Below, one piece after another: positions 61,967 to 64,000 of a stretch of DNA of 64,000 nt. Both the position numbers and the translations under genes were made by a program. The stretch is from Liolophura sinensis (lineage: Eukaryota; Mollusca; Polyplacophora; Chitonida; Chitonidae), in the NCBI RefSeq assembly GCF_032854445.1, contig NC_088300.1:11811191-11875190 (forward strand). Reading direction: 5' to 3'. The first letter of the stretch is position 1. Each line of letters opens with the position of its first letter. The notes under the pieces are model-generated. The model saw only the letters and a list, made by a program, of their open reading frames with translations. It had not been told where the DNA came from and did no database searches.

Positions 61967-64000
61967 TTTTTAAGTTGCGGCGAATAACAGCGTCAACAAA
62001 AGTCCAGCATAGTTTCCTCTGTCCTTTCGTCCGTCGCGCGAAATTTCACCACGTGACCAAAATTCTCGAGTGTCATTGGTTAACATGCATGTTGTTATGA
62101 GGACGCAGGTGGCGATGTAAGGGAGGTAACGGTTGTCAACTCCAAAACTAGATCGAGAAAAAACAAAGACGACAAGGTGTAAAGAGGAAATAAAGGAGAT
62201 AACATAGATATTTACTGTTCACATATTCCTCAGCGTGGTGGTTCCTTGGATGGACTTCAAATGATGTGTTTTTCTAATTAACCACAGAATGGAAAAAAGT
62301 ACCTCTTCTACCCTCTAGCATCCCGATAGATGGCGCCCGTCTAGACATCTTTTGACAGAAAAGGTGACAGATGGTGAAAGTTCGGTGTAAGTTTTTGGCC
62401 ACACGACGAAGTTCTCACTTGTACTCATCTAGGAGCACGACAGAGAGTTTTTAGTATAGTCAGAGAAAAAGAGATGCTTAACATCGGCCAATGCAAATGT
62501 TATGATAGTATTTGTCAACCGCACCGAAACTTTTGCAAGTGGAAACTTCAAGCAGAGACCAATTTAACAGAGATCTGTTATATTTTTCCCAGCTTCAAGT
62601 GAAACTAATTAAAGGTAAACTATGGCTTGAAGAGGACATTTATGAGTAGCTAGGCCTAAACTTGCGCTCTTCCAGTTATCAGAGAGTGTTTTTTCCTCTG
62701 ATTCTAAAATGATGATGGCTGTTGTTTCTGGTATCTGATTGGCTGAGGCCTAAAGTGAACCAATAACTAAAGTTTTAATTCTCAAAGTTACTTAGATAGA
62801 TGACGTGGATGGAGTTTCCAGCCAATCACAGGTTTCAGTTTAAAAATATTCTCACTTATTGTTGCGGGCAGAAAAATTTTTAACATGACTTAAGGCCATG
62901 ATATCACTTGGCATGTGTGGCACACAGGCATTGATTGACTGACTCATAGGCTCATAAGTTGAGGTCTGTTTTAAACAATTTCTGATAGTTCAATTAAATT
63001 AAATTTTGAGGTCTATTTTCAACATCTTCTGATATCTGACTTGTTGAAAATGAGCCTCAACATTTAATTTAATTGAACTAACCCATAGGCTATAGCCAGG
63101 CAGTCTTCAAAATCGCTTGCATCAGTTAAAGTGAAAGACGGGTACAGCACCTGACCAATGTTTATGTCCTCTGAAAAACTACCATTCAAAGTATCTTACA
63201 CCAGCATTAAATAGATCTTTAGATTGTTTTCAAAATTTAGTAAAACTTAGTCTTGACACACCTTTAGCACGTCTCCATTATCGAGAGCAAAGTGATGTCG
63301 CCTTTACTCTAACTCTCTAATGTTGACAGTATTTTCCTTTTAATAGTCTAAGCAGTAGTCTATGGCAAATAAAAGTTGTGAACATCCGCAGTGAAGGCCC
63401 AAGTCATAAATATAGTTTTCTCGGAAAATGGACATATGGGAAGAATATTTCTTCTACTGCTTACAGTAGGATTGTTGTACAACTAGATTCATGCTCAATT
63501 CTGAAACATATGGAAATAATTCTAAACCCCACTGACGTTGATCCAAGCTCTGGACTGTCGCTGGATTTTAGGTTTTAATTTTATAGGGGTATGTATACGT
63601 GTCTTCTTAGATTAAAGCAGTGCTGACTTAGTAAACGTGGACATAGAAAAAGTACCTGAGCTTGAACATGGCATTTCAGTAGTTTTACTGTTTTTTGTTA
63701 AAGAAAACAGAAGAAACATCCCTTGTATGCGAAAAAGACGAAGGAGCAAAATTTAAATTCTTCAGTTGTGATATATTCAGAGAGACAAATTATATCATAA
63801 GATTTAGTAAAGTTTAAGTGTTGTCCGATCTGATGCCGTCTTCTCATTCCCATAAACCTTCGGTATCCCTAATGAATTTTGCACTGACTCTGATATTTGC
63901 TATTTAGAAACTTCTGACTACAGGCTAAAATGAGTGACAAAAAACGTATTTAAGGAGATGAATGCAGGGCTTGTAAATCAACTGATTTTACGTTTGTGGT
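61967..64000. other. No gene seen; region upstream of the RING gene
   Basis: The first few hundred bases presumably hold the RING-gene promoter. The rest is AT-rich with one hairpin (62988-63078). A 66-codon frame at 63378-63578 has no motif. Confidence 0.5.
62988..63078. repeat. Strong hairpin, 36-nt arms and 19-nt loop
   Basis: Left arm GTTCAATTAAATTAAATTTT GAGGTCTATTTTCAAC pairs with right arm GTTGAAAATGAGCCTCAACA TTTAATTTAATTGAAC with few mismatches. The left arm also sits in a direct repeat (GAGGTCTGTTTTAAACAATT and GAGGTCTATTTTCAACATCT). Confidence 0.75.

Overview
This is a window of animal nuclear DNA, AT-rich and intron-rich with GT-AG splice sites. It is most likely from a lophotrochozoan such as a mollusc or brachiopod. 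The inference rests on the metazoan gene families present (HHIP-like, SCYL1, BPNT1), on many tRNA-headed SINE copies of a type I associate with marine lophotrochozoans (recalled, not searched), and on the density of minisatellites and MITEs. No prokaryotic, viral or organellar feature was seen.

Layout. 1-448 (-): 5' exon of an HHIP-like gene that runs off the left edge. 0.8-7.2 kb: duplicated blocks, SINEs, three minisatellites and a decayed LINE 3' end. 7.5-15.8 kb (-): a complete second HHIP-like gene whose exons join in phase into 625 aa. 15.8-20.8 kb: no gene found; one large foldback repeat. 20.85-22.82 kb (+): a three-exon gene for an unrecognised 110-aa protein. 22.9-28.1 kb: SINEs and minisatellites. 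28.17-43.07 kb (-): SCYL1, 20 coding exons. 43.46-48.61 kb (+): BPNT1, 7 exons, head-to-head with SCYL1 across 389 bp. 48.6-56.9 kb: no supported gene. 56.89-61.97 kb (-): a four-exon RING-finger gene (180 aa). 62-64 kb: no gene; one strong hairpin.

The most unusual signal is a class of tandem array that begins exactly at an exon-intron junction and repeats a unit made of coding-exon end plus splice site. I see it at HHIP-like exon 2 (acceptor side, 44-bp unit), exon 3 (donor side, about 22 bp), exon 6 (donor side, 103 bp) and a diverged exon-6-like array (78 bp), and again in the unrelated SCYL1 gene at exon 5 (acceptor side, 99 bp). Each array fills the neighbouring intron with decoy splice sites. 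In the exon 6 and SCYL1 cases, use of a decoy would give a premature stop.

Four conserved reading frames are each broken by what looks like one extra base, which may point to insertion errors in the assembly rather than dead genes.

The genes do not form one pathway: HHIP-like proteins are extracellular, SCYL1 is a Golgi/COPI pseudokinase, BPNT1 a cytosolic nucleotidase, and the RING protein a likely ubiquitin ligase.
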